The position numbers were made by a program, and so were the translations under genes. Below the pieces are notes generated by a model that saw only the letters and a program-made list of their open reading frames with translations, searched no databases and was not told the DNA's origin. Below, piece by piece: positions 45,740 to 56,503 of a DNA stretch of 64,000 nt. Within the stretch, counting starts at the first letter, position 1; every line of letters begins with the position of its first letter. Source of the stretch: Pinus tabuliformis (lineage: Eukaryota; Streptophyta; Pinopsida; Pinales; Pinaceae); assembly GCA_031772625.1 (NCBI GenBank), contig CM062819.1, forward strand, positions 829,157,503 through 829,221,502, in the 5' to 3' direction.

Positions 45740-47096
45740 CTTATCAACTTAAGTGGGTCATCCCCCTGTGGTGGTTTTGCTTGTCGAATAATTGTTTCCC
45801 CTCATTCATGCACAGATGCTTTGTCCTTGAGGTGATGCTCTAGATGGAGCCTCCAACATGTAGCTCTTTGATGGCCACGTCTGTTGCAATGACTAAAATA
45901 GGTCTTCTTCCTCCAAAACTGCTTTACCTTCTTCTTTTCTTGTTGTTTAGAGGGTCTTTCACGCCTCATCCTTTTTTGTTTTGTTATTCTTTTCCAACAC
46001 TTAGCAAATATATGGTTATGTAAACCACAAATGGTACATGTTTTTCGATGCCTTGATTTATGTCCATCATTAACAACATGATTGTAATTAAAATGAACAT
46101 TTGAATATCGAGACTGGTTATACCTTTCCTTGTTGTCTCTGGTGTCATTATGGCGATGAGAGATTGCCTTAGCTCTTTCCCTGCAATGGACACTGCCATG
46201 GGATGGTGGTGATGTGTTCCCATCATTCTCTTTCCTCGATGATGTCAATGATGTCTCGGAAGCATCTGACACCTTCGAGCATTCTCCTTCAGTGTATCCC
46301 AAGCCTGTAAATCGAGGTCTTTGCACAACCTCCAATGGTTGAGTTATGCCTTGGCTATTAACACCAATTTCTTCTTCTTCCTTATACTTCATCCTGGTAA
46401 GGAGCCTCATGTTTGTCCCTGTAATTGGTATCTCCACATTTCCAACATAAATCATACTATGTGAATACGAAACTGAAGGGAAATCGACATCTTTTACCTC
46501 CACTGTCAATTTGGAAAGAACTAATTAGAGCTTCTCATCATCTGTTGTTAGTGGTTCACTGGTTGTCTTGGCGTATTCCCCAACTTCCTTTCCGACATAC
46601 CCAAGTCCTGCCTGATGGGATAATTCCTCTACTTTGATGGGACTGGCAATGCCTTGGCCATTAATGCCCAAGACTTTTCCTTCATACCCCATTTTCTTCA
46701 ATATTTTGGATCCAATTCCTGTGGTATGATTTTCAAAACAGCAAAATCATCACCAGGAAGCACACATGAATTTGGAGAATTACATTTTACCTTACATGGG
46801 TCATGTTGCAGCTTTTCCAAGGCCTCGTCCTTAGCTTGCAGTTGTTGTAGCAAACTATGTTTCTCGTCTTTCTCTTCATTTAGAAGCATCTTCAAACCAA
46901 CATTCTTTGCTTGAAGACTCTGGCTATTGTGCTTCAGTTCTTCTAGGGCCTCTTCCGTGGCTCGCAACTGAAGTTGCAATCGTTGTTTTTCCTCTGTCTC
47001 TTCTTATAGAGCTACATTCATTATTTCCACCTTTTTGGATACTCTGATCATGGTCTCGTACATCGCTTTGTCATCCTCCATCGTTGCACGTTCCAT
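45740..47096 (-). pseudogene. G-patch / zinc-knuckle protein, second copy (frameshifted)
   Basis: Starts at 47096 with MERATMEDDK and follows the first copy. Defects: CAA-to-TAA at residue 31 (VAL-stop-EETEEK), a 1-base deletion near 46738 that changes frame before the first G-patch, and a stop near 46528. The second G-patch (LTRMKYKEEEEIGVNSQG) and both knuckles (CTICGLHNHIFAKC and SHCNRRGHQRATC, the latter with its first Cys changed to Phe/Ser context) are readable at 45802-46509. The coiled coil is at 46698-46979. Confidence 0.75.
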
Positions 47097-47130
47097 TGTT
47101 CACACTCACAATCACATCCATGCGAAGGCC

Positions 47131-47142
47131 GCTCTGATACCA
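47131..47142 (-). other. Primer binding site of array unit 2
   Basis: Minus strand TGGTATCAGAGC, a perfect tRNA-iMet-type site, four bases from the LTR end. Confidence 0.9.
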
Positions 47143-47146
47143 AACT

Positions 47147-49352
47147 TGATCCAATTTGACTCAACTTCCAATTTAACCAATATCTTTTGCTTCTGTGGTG
47201 TAGTTAGAATTGCATTAAAAGAGCATAAAGGAACATATATGCACGTTGTAAAGAAGAGGGAACATGACAAGAATCAACAACATAAAACACAAGACGTTGA
47301 TAACAAAGTTCATCCAATGTGGACTACATCTTCGAGCCCGGTGTCAAGATGGTGTTGGCCCCTTCATTCAGTGCTGGAAATGGTGAAGATGTACATGGAC
47401 TTTATTTTCTATCATACAAGGATGTTTTCCCTCTACATGAGTGGAAAAGTATCTCCAAGAGACATTCCGCTACAGGAACTATCACTCACAACAGACCTTC
47501 TATCAGCATGACATAATCTGACACATGGTGACAATAAGTATCCCGCCATCATGGCATCAAAGGGATCTCAACCAAAACATCCATATTGACAATGAGTGTC
47601 CCGGCATCATGGCAACAAAGGGATCTCAATCAAAACATACATACAATCCATGATGAATACATCTCACATGAAATAGATACAAATATTTTGCATCATACAT
47701 CAAGCAGGAATCGAAACAACATCGTACATCTCACAGCAAATAATCAAAGAAGTACATGACAACAACACTCGATATACCTCAACTCTAATGGGAGCTAATT
47801 AATAGAATGATCAACTGCTGGCTCTGAATGCACCATCAAAATCATGGAGTCAAATGGCCTAGAATCGACTGTCCACACTCTAAAATCTGACACAGTCACT
47901 CCAATCTGGAAAATGGCCAAAAAATAGAAGGCTCAACTGCAAAAACTGACTGCACCATTGAATGTGTGTCGTCAAGGGGTGTAAAATTGACTATACATTC
48001 GTCAAATTCTGTCACCGGCAAAATCTGGCCCTATAGGAATCTTTTAGATTCCCTCGCGATTCTCCAAAGATTCCCTCCTCCGGGTTGACTGGATATTTGC
48101 AACTCAAATCAAAAACTGATCTCGTCATTGGCCTCGAAGGAATCTAGAAGATTCCTTCAATATTCTCGAAAATTCTCCTCCACTAGGAATCTGCAAATTC
48201 GCTGCTCAAAAGGCGAATCCAACCTCGTCATTGCGTTCCCTCTGAAGATTTGAGAAAATTGATTGTAAACTTGATTACATTCTGATAAAATGAATTTTTA
48301 CCTCCCCATGGAATCTCAAGGATTCCTCACAGCATCAAAATATTCTTGTCTCGAAATCCATGCCACATAGTTTCGGCTCCTAGTTCTGCCTTGGGCTACT
48401 GTGCGGTGCTCCACATTCTGTTAGTTCTAAATTTGTTCTCCATTCTCCCCATGCAAATGAAAGTAACATCTTTTTAAATGTTTTTTTGGGCAGAGGTATT
48501 CATGAAATGGTTGTTGGTGCGCAGGTTTAAAATAAACAGTGGTTCAGGAGGGGTCAAGGGATCAAATCCACCCCTCCCATTTTAATACATAGAACGTTGA
48601 AGACTTTCTTCCGAGATGGCATGGTTACATTGTAATCATTATTATTTAAAAATGGAATCATTTAAATAAGACGGAGTTTTGTTTGTTGTTTTGTTTTGAG
48701 CATTGTCGTTAAATAGGGTCGTCGCATGGTGGCGAGCCGGCCCACGTGTCCGGCGCGGGTTCGATACGCGCTGACCTCCATATATATATTAAAAGTGGTA
48801 TGGTGGGGCGTGGGTCAGGTCCACTGGAGGTGGCCCGCCCACCGCCCATTAAAATATATGTGTTAACGCTATGCGGGTTCGGGTCAACAGGGGTCATGGC
48901 CTGTCGGCCCTTTTTTAATTAAAATTTGGTTTTTTTTAATATACATTTTTTCATATGGTCTGATGGAGGTGGCGGGGGTCATGGCCCGCCACCTAATTTA
49001 ATATTTTTTTTATATAATAATAAATATATTTTTTTTATTTTGTCTAATATAAGGGATATTAGACAACTTAAATAGCAACAATTTCGACCGCTCTTGGGAT
49101 CTAGATTCCATGTTCTGGACTTAGTCAATTTGTAGGACATTTAAACCTGGCCCACAACCCAACTTTCACTGCAACTTTGATTGGCTCTTTCTCCCTCATA
49201 CGAGCTTGGATTTGAGTGTCATACGCACCATTAGAATCAAGGTGACGAGCACTTCGGTCTGGTGGTAGTTTGGGAGCATTCTGACCACTTTGAATTTTGA
49301 TCCTTTCTGAGTCCTCTAGGATTTCTGCATGTGTTTGGAGCCACCTGGATTA
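47147..49352 (-). repeat. LTR C of the G-patch array
   Basis: 2206 bp, TGATCC to GGATTA (last C changed to T). It contains the B-box-like word at 48758-48768. Confidence 0.88.
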
Positions 49353-50710
49353 ATCCTCCCCACTAAGGAGCTTTTGGTCCTCCAAAAGCATGAAAATAAT
49401 CAGCAACTTCTTTGTACCTTGTCTGCACTTACAAGTGTTTGATAAGTCACCCTTCCTTTTCCTTCACCTTTGTCCTTCGGAGGCATAAGCGATGAGCCGA
49501 CACTTGCACCCTCTACAAACCTGTAGTATGATTTTGCAAATTACATGCTTAATTTACATGACCAACTAATGACTTAAGCATCCCATACTTGCCATGAGTT
49601 TATAACACATACTTGGTGGTCAAGTTTACATCAAAATGGAAACAGTACCCTAGCTATCAATAACAAGGCCAAAATATCATTGTTGCATCAACAAGTGATG
49701 GAAAACACATCATCATTGCCACACATGATTTACAAAAATAAGACCAAACACTATTGTTGCTTTAACAAGTGATGGAAACACAATATCACTTTCACATTTA
49801 AAAATGCATCACAAAATAAGGCTAGACATCATTGTTGCTACAACAAGTGATGGAAAACACATCATCACTTTTATAGTTTAAAATGCAACAAATGATTTAG
49901 AAAAGCATGACCATGACAAGCTACCATATCTAGAAATCATTTTTCATTTATCTATGTGAATGGATCATTGCCCTGTGGTGGTTTTGTTTGTCGAATAATT
50001 GTTTCCCCTGGTTCATGCATGAATGCTTTGTCCTTGAGGCGTTGCTCTGGATGGATCCTCCAACATGTGGCTCTTTGATGGCCACCTCTGTTGCAATGAC
50101 TGCAATAGGTCTTCTTCCTCCAGATCTGCTTTACCTTCTTCTTTGCTTACTGTTGAGAGGGTCTGCACGCCTCATCCTTTTTTGTGCTGCTATTCTTTTC
50201 CAATACTTAGCAAATATATGGTTATGTAAACCACAAAAGGTACATGTTTTTCAATGCCTTGATTTATGTCCATCATTAACAACATGATTGTAATCAAAAT
50301 TAACATTCGAATATCGAGACTGGTTATACCTTTCCTTGTTGTCTCTAGTGTCATTATGGCGATGAGATCTTGCCTCAACTCTTTCCCTAAAATGGACACT
50401 TCCATGGGATGATGGCAATGTGTTCCCATCATTCTCTTTCCTCGACGATTTCAACGATGTCTCGGAAGCATCTAACACCTTGGAGCATTCTCCTTCGTCA
50501 TATCCCAAGCCTGCAATCGAGGTCTCTGCACAACCTCCAATGGTTGAGCTATGCCTTGGCTATGAACACCAAGTTCTTATTCTTCCTTGTACCTCTTCCT
50601 TGTACTTTGAGCATGGTCTCGTACATCGCTTTGTCATCCTCCATCGTTGCACGTTCCATTGTTCACGCTCGTAATTCACATCCACGCGAAGACCGCTCTG
50701 ATACCAAACT
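49353..50710 (-). pseudogene. Internal 3 of the array with deleted G-patch ORF
   Basis: Purine tract at 49353-49368, ~75-bp repeats at 49672-49905, ORF remnant 49950-50659 and primer site 50695-50706. The ORF starts at 50659 as MERATMEDDKAMYETML, then jumps directly to text equivalent to the second G-patch (near 50590). A deletion has therefore removed the coiled coil and the first G-patch. Frame shifts and stops follow. Knuckle text is still visible on the minus strand near 50200-50290. Confidence 0.75.
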
Positions 50711-53179
50711 TGATCTGAGTTGACTCAACTTCTGGATTTAACCAAGATCTTTTGCTTCCGTGATGTAGTTATAATTGCATTAAAAGAGCATAAAGGAACA
50801 TATATGCATGTTGTAAAGAAGAGGGAACATGACAAGAATCAGCAACATAAAACACAAGACGTTGATAACAGAGTTCATCCAGTGTGGACTACATCTCCGA
50901 GCCCGATGTCAAGATGGTGTTGGCCGCTTCATTCAGTGCTGGAAATGGTGAAGATGTACATGGACTCTATTTTCTATCATACAAGGATATGTGCCCTCTA
51001 CATGAGTGGCAAAGTCTCTCCACGAGACGTTTCACTACAGGAATTATCACTCACAACAGACCTCCTATCAGCATGACATAATCTGACACATGGTGACAAT
51101 GAGTATCCCGCCATCATGGCATCAAAGGGATCTCAACCAAAACACCCATGGTGACAATGAGTATCCCACCATCATGGCAACAAAGGGATCTCAATCAAAA
51201 CATTCATACAATCCATGATGAATACATCTCACATGAAATAGATACAAAGATTATGCATCAAACATCATGCTGGAATCGAAAAAACATCATACATCTCACA
51301 GCAAATGATCAAAGAAGTACATGGCAACAACACTCCATATACCTCAACTCTGATGTTGGCTAATGAATAGAATGCTCAGCTGCTAGATCTGAATGCACCA
51401 TCGAAATCGTGGAGTCGAATGGCATAGAATTGATTATCCACACTCTGAAATCTGACAACGTCACTCCAATCGGGAAAATGACCAAAAAATAGAAGGCTCA
51501 GCTACAAAACTAGCTACACCACTGAATTTGTGTCATCAAGGGGTGTAAAATCAACTATCCATTCGTCGAATTATGTCACTAGCAAAATCTAGGCATGTAG
51601 GAATCTTTTAGATTCCCTCGCGATTCTCCAAAGATTCACTCCTCAGGGTTGACTAGAGATTTGCAATTCAAATCAAAAAACTGATCTCATCATTGAGATC
51701 CTTGCAAAATTTTGAGAAGAATGAGTATACATTTGGCTGCATTCTAGATCTTGTGAATTTCAGCCTCCAAGGAATCTGGAAGATTCTTGGATATTCTCCT
51801 CCACTGGGAATCTGTAAATCTGCTACTCAAAAGGCAAATCCAACCTTGCCATTGCATTCCCTGTGAAAATCTGAGAAAATTTACTATAAACTTGATTACA
51901 TTCTGATCAAATGAATTTTTACCTCCCCATGGAATCTCAAGGATTCCTCTCAGCGTCAAAAGATACCTATCTCAAAATCTGTGCCACTTGGTCCCACCTT
52001 GGGCTACTATGCGGTGCTCCACATTCCTTGGGTTCTCCATTCATTCTCCATTCTTCCCATTGTTAGTGTCAGTCTTTGCAGCCTTCCTCTAGTGATCAAA
52101 CATGCTCTTACAAAATGATTTTAAGGTGTCAAAGTCAAATTTTGTCATTTCAGTGAGTCTTCAAGAAAAAATTGGTCATTAGGTATTAGGTCTAGGGTTT
52201 GCTTTTACTACTTTCAAAGTTGTCCAAATTTCAGTCCATGTCACCATTCAGCTAAGTGTACCATCATTCAGAGGGTTTTCATCATCATGTCAAGTTCCAC
52301 TGGGTCATTTTACACCTTGTTCACGCTTCAGTTGCGCCTAGGTAATGTTCATTTCCCTCTCCTAGGGTTTTGAGGGTAATTTCTCTTGGATGGTCAAATC
52401 ATCAGCAAAACTTGTATCCTGATGTTCATACACCTTCCCCTATCCTTAATGTACCTTATTAAACACTTCCCATCATTGAGATCCCCCAAATTCCTCATTT
52501 TTCCACAAACCCTAGTTTCTTGCTACAACTTGACAATTTTCTAGACTAGGCCTATGTTTTGCCATTTTGGACCCCTTCCCCTCACTCAATATTTGAAATT
52601 CCACTTTCCCCTACTTCCTCATTTCGCTTCATTTCGACAAATCCCCTATTCCACACATCGGGATAGGTTTTACTCAAATGATGTTTCTGAGCAAGAAAAG
52701 ATGAATTTTGGAAAAATGAGAGAGTTTTTTTTCCACAATAGGCCAAGGAAGAAAAACCTCCTTCACTTTTTACACAGGTGTCATGGTTTTAGAGAAATGT
52801 CAAAAATACAGTTGCCTCAGGAGAATTGATGCGCCTCTGAAGTGACCTTGGGAAAATCAAGTATTATCCTAGCTTGGTTGGCAAAATGACTTGCTTAATG
52901 AATCAAATGATAACTATACACAAATATCTTTCCAATGAGCTATCATGATCTCAATTTGGAGTTGAGGAAGACCTTCAAAAGTTGACTGCAACAGCACTCT
53001 GCCTTTAGGCAGTCTCATTTGGCACATTTTGACCAGTCTTGGGAGATTTGATTTTTGATAGGGCAAATGAACTCCAAATTGAAAAATTCTAGTTGGGTTG
53101 GAAATTAGACTCAAATACCTTTCCAACGAGCTATCCCATGCCCAATTTTGACACCGGGAAGGCCTCCAAAAGTCTCATG

Positions 53180-53330
53180 GAAAAAGCGCGACGCATTGGG
53201 CAGGTGGCGCGGGGCACATAACTAGCGCAACGCATTGGGCTGCAATTTCCAGTGCAAATTTACACTGGCGTGGCGCATAGAGAAGGCGCGGCGCATTGGG
53301 TTTGTGGCATGGCGCATAGATCTGCCAAGC
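53180..53330. repeat. GCGCRACGCATTGGG-type short repeats
   Basis: Imperfect words GCGCGACGCATTGGG, GCGCAACGCATTGGG, GGCGTGGCGCATAG, GGCGCGGCGCATTGGG and GGCATGGCGCATAG recur at 25-50-base spacing. Echoes occur at 54186-54210 and 54555. The cluster is CpG-rich, in contrast to its AT-rich surroundings. Confidence 0.65.
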
Positions 53331-53861
53331 CCAATTTTATCCTAAACTCTCTCAAGTTGCCAAAATTTCTTAAATCTTCGAATGTGCAAGTAAGTCACCA
53401 TCTCTTCATTGCTAGTGGAGGAGTTTTCTTTAAGGTTTATGGTGATTGTGTAAAGACAAATCAAACCCTACCTCTTGTATCTCTCAAAGGAAACAGTACC
53501 TATAGTTTGCACTGTTGTTTGGCCACCAATTCATTCCCTTACCTTGCTACTCCCTCACTCATTTTCCTAGTTTCTTCCCCTATTACCTAATTCCCATAAT
53601 CCCAAAACAAAATCGTATATCCCTATCCCCAATCCTATTTTTCCAAAACCACAAAATTCCCTAAACCCTAATTGTTTTCCCAAAATCTAAATATCATTAC
53701 CTAAAACCCCCTCATTCCCTCAAAAGCCCTACAAACAATCTACCCAACCTCTCATACACAGTTCTTCCATATTCCCTCCATAGCCCCTCATACAAACATA
53801 CCTTTGGCAGCAAAAACCTAATCACCATAAATCTCATCAAGAAACCTCACACATTAGCAAG

Positions 53862-54098
53862 CATCGGAAGTCTTGGCTTGAAAGAGCCAACATCCACTTA
53901 GAGACACTATTGTCAAAAGCAAACAAGGACAAGGACATGCTCAGGCACATGAAAAACCATTATTGGGCACAAACTCATGTTTGCAAAGCAAGGATCAAAA
54001 TCCTGAAGGCAAGACTAAGGAGGGCACTAAAACGACGCAAAAGGCATGATAGGCTCCAAATCCTGGTCGAAGCTTCTTTGGTTGAGTATGATACTTGA
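53862..54098 (+). pseudogene. C-terminal fragment of the 461-aa protein family
   Basis: In one frame, about 78 codons match the last part of the ORF at 96-1481: MKNHYWAQTHVCKARIK against MKNHYWARMHVCKAKMK, then RALKRRKRHDRLQILVEAS. The rest of the ORF is missing, so this copy is internally deleted. The relation proves that both copies share a protein-coding ancestor and that the basic tail is conserved better than the flanking DNA. Confidence 0.8.
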
Positions 54099-56481
54099 TG
54101 ATGGACCTTCAGTCCAAATTTAAGCAAATTTGGAGAAAAAATTTTCAATTTTGAATTTTTTGGCTTCAAAACAGATTTTCCTGCCCAACGCATAGCGCCA
54201 CTTGGCGTGCGCTTATAATTGGGAGATCCTTTGGAGGAAAACTTTGTATTTCTGGATTTTTTATGAAAATTTATGCATGCTCATGAATTACCTAAGGATT
54301 TCATCAAGTTCTGGTTTTCCTAAAGGGTCAAAAACACACAAAAAATGACCTCTCTGCCACCTTTTTCACCTACAGGAAGCAATGTTGGGAGATTGAATTT
54401 TTGGAGGGGAAAATGGACACCAAATCCAAAAATTCTACTTGGGTTGGAAAGTAGACGGGCAGGGCTTTCCAATGAGCTATCATGGGCTCAATTTGAACTT
54501 CAGGAAGGCCCTCAAAATCAGCCTCAAAGGTGTGCTACGCATACAAGTTTCAGGCACGGCGCATAGGGAAATTTGGCCTATTTTTCACTCAGCAGCTCAG
54601 GATTTCGCCCAGTTTTGACTAGTTTCACTTTTTCATATAACTCTCGACTTATCTTGATGTAAATTCATGACTTTGATGTAATTTTGGCACATTGTTACTC
54701 ATCCATGTAGATTCATTCACTAAAAAGTAAAAAGATAGTGAATGAATCAATTTCCTTTTATATAGAGGCAAGTTGTTTCATTGCCTATTTTTCAGTTCCT
54801 TGTTTAGATATGGTTGAAACAGCTCCTATAATGATGACCTCGACCCCTAGAGGCATGGGAAGGAGTTAGGCTTGTCTATATCATGTAATTGCTCAGTCAT
54901 TTTCAGGGTTGGACACTTCGGATTGCTTGGCACTCCATTGTACATTTGATTTCTGCATTTTTGGCAAAGGAAAGACTAGGGTTTGCAACGCATTTTGGGA
55001 TCCTTGTGGCTCTGTGTTTTGATGGTGTTCTTCTCTATGTAATTTGTGAGTTCACTGATATTTATGTGTACCATTTCCTTTCTCTTTTGCTTCTGAAATC
55101 AAACAAATGAGTGACAAAGGTAGAATTCATTAGCTTGTTGTGCTTTGCCTTATAATTTTGTTTAATTTCAATGTTTTCTCCAGTTTGAAGAGGATTCTTG
55201 ATACCCTCTCGCCCTCTTCAGCTTCTCACCAGTTTGAGCCCTCCATCTTTACAAATCAAAGCATCAAAACGATTTCCTTTCTTGCCCCAATCAGAACTCT
55301 GCAAAACTGGCCTTCATCCCCGGACCCAAATTTTCCTTTCCCTTGATTCCAAAAAAACCCCCAAAAACTCAAATCAAATCCTTGCAGTTCATACCTAGCC
55401 TAAAATTAGTTTTTATTTCAGTAATCTCAAGCCCCATCGATTATCTTTTGCTGAGATTGACTCGGAGAGAGCCCTCCCCTGTCCTCGTAGGGCTAGCTAC
55501 GAGGTTGAGAGTGGTTTGATGTTGGTCCTGGATACTACCTTTTCAGCCTGAGGTAAATCTAGGCACTAACACCCTTGCAAATTAAAGTCAGGTCTTTTAA
55601 ATGTTTTTTTGGGAAAAGGTATTCATGAAATCGTCGTTGGCGCGCTGGTTAAAAATAAACAGTGGTTGAGGAGGGGTCGGGGGATCAAATCTACCCCTCC
55701 CATTTTAATACATAGAATGTTGAAGACTCTGTTCTAAGATGGCGTGGTTACATTGTAACCGTTGTTATTTAAAAATGGCACCGTTTAAATATGGCGGAGT
55801 TTTTTTTGTTCTTTTGTTTTGAGCATTAGCGTTAAATGGGGTCGTCGCATGGTGGCAGGTCGGCCCACGTGGCCACCGCGGGTTCGATACCTACAGACCT
55901 CCATATATATATTAAAAGTGGTATGGTAGGGCACGGGTCGGGTCCACTGGAGGTGGCCCGCCCACCACCCGTTAAAATATATGTGTTAACATTGTGCGGG
56001 TTGGGGTCGGTGGGGGTCATGGCCTATCGGCGCTTTTTTAATTAAAATTTGGTTTTTTTTTAATATATGTTTTGTCATATCGTCCGAAGGAGGTGGCACG
56101 GGTCATGGCTTGCCACCTAATTTAATATTTTTTATTTTTTTTAATAATAATAAATATTTTTTTTATTTTGTCTAATATAAGGGATATTAGACAAATTAAA
56201 GAAGCAACAATTTCGCCCTCTCTCGGGAGCTAGATTCCATGTCCGGGACTCGGTCAATTTGTAGGACATTTAAACCTGGCCCAGAGCCCAACTTTGACAG
56301 CAACTTTGACTGGCTCTTTCTCCCTCCTACAAGCTCGGATTTGAGTGTCGTTCGCACCGTTGGAATCAGGGTGACGAGCACTTCGGTATGCTACTGGGTT
56401 GGGAGCGTTATAACCACTTTGAATTTTGACCCTTTCTGAGTCCCCTAGGACTTCTACATTTGTCTAGAGCCACCTGGATCA

Positions 56482-56486
56482 AAGGT
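56482..56486. repeat. Target-site duplication AAGGT of the G-patch array (right)
   Basis: Copy of 30075-30079; it is followed by TTGATCATT of the host leader. Confidence 0.85.
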
Positions 56487-56503
56487 TGATCATTAGAACA
56501 AAA

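Larger units (their letters stand above)
52061..55571 (+). mobile_element. 3.5-kb solo-LTR-like element, family of the 461-codon ORF
   Basis: TGTTAGTGTCAG at the left and AGGCACTAACA at the right give inverted ends. CCCAT (52056-52060) and CCCTT (55572-55576) are a target duplication with one mismatch. Uninterrupted LTRs B and C read straight through this point. The right 1.7 kb aligns with 1240-2918. No LTR pair is seen within it and no pol, so it is either a solo LTR or an internally deleted element. It contains a repeated internal module (53060-53180 and 54395-54560) and GCGC-rich repeats (53180-53330). Confidence 0.75.
30080..56481 (-). mobile_element. Tandem array of a non-autonomous LTR family encoding a G-patch / zinc-knuckle protein
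   Basis: Order from left to right: LTR A 30080-32351, internal 1 32352-43209, LTR B 43210-45149, internal 2 45150-47146, LTR C 47147-49352, internal 3 49353-50710, LTR D 50711-56481. LTR ends are TGATCC...GGATCA. Each internal region starts, on the minus strand, with a tRNA-iMet-type primer site and ends with the purine tract CCTTAGTGGGGAGGAT. Without its nested copia element, internal 1 is about 2.0 kb, like internal 2. One element would be about 6.4 kb, with LTRs longer than or equal to the internal part. No protease, integrase or RT is present. One AAGGT duplication flanks the whole array, so the extra units probably arose by recombination between LTRs after insertion. Confidence 0.85.
50711..56481 (-). 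repeat. LTR D of the G-patch array, interrupted by a 3.5-kb element
   Basis: Rightmost LTR, so the 5' LTR of unit 3. TGATCT to GGATCA. It is split at 52060/55572 by the element at 52061-55571. Without that insertion it is about 2255 bp. B-box-like word at 55881-55891. Confidence 0.87.
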
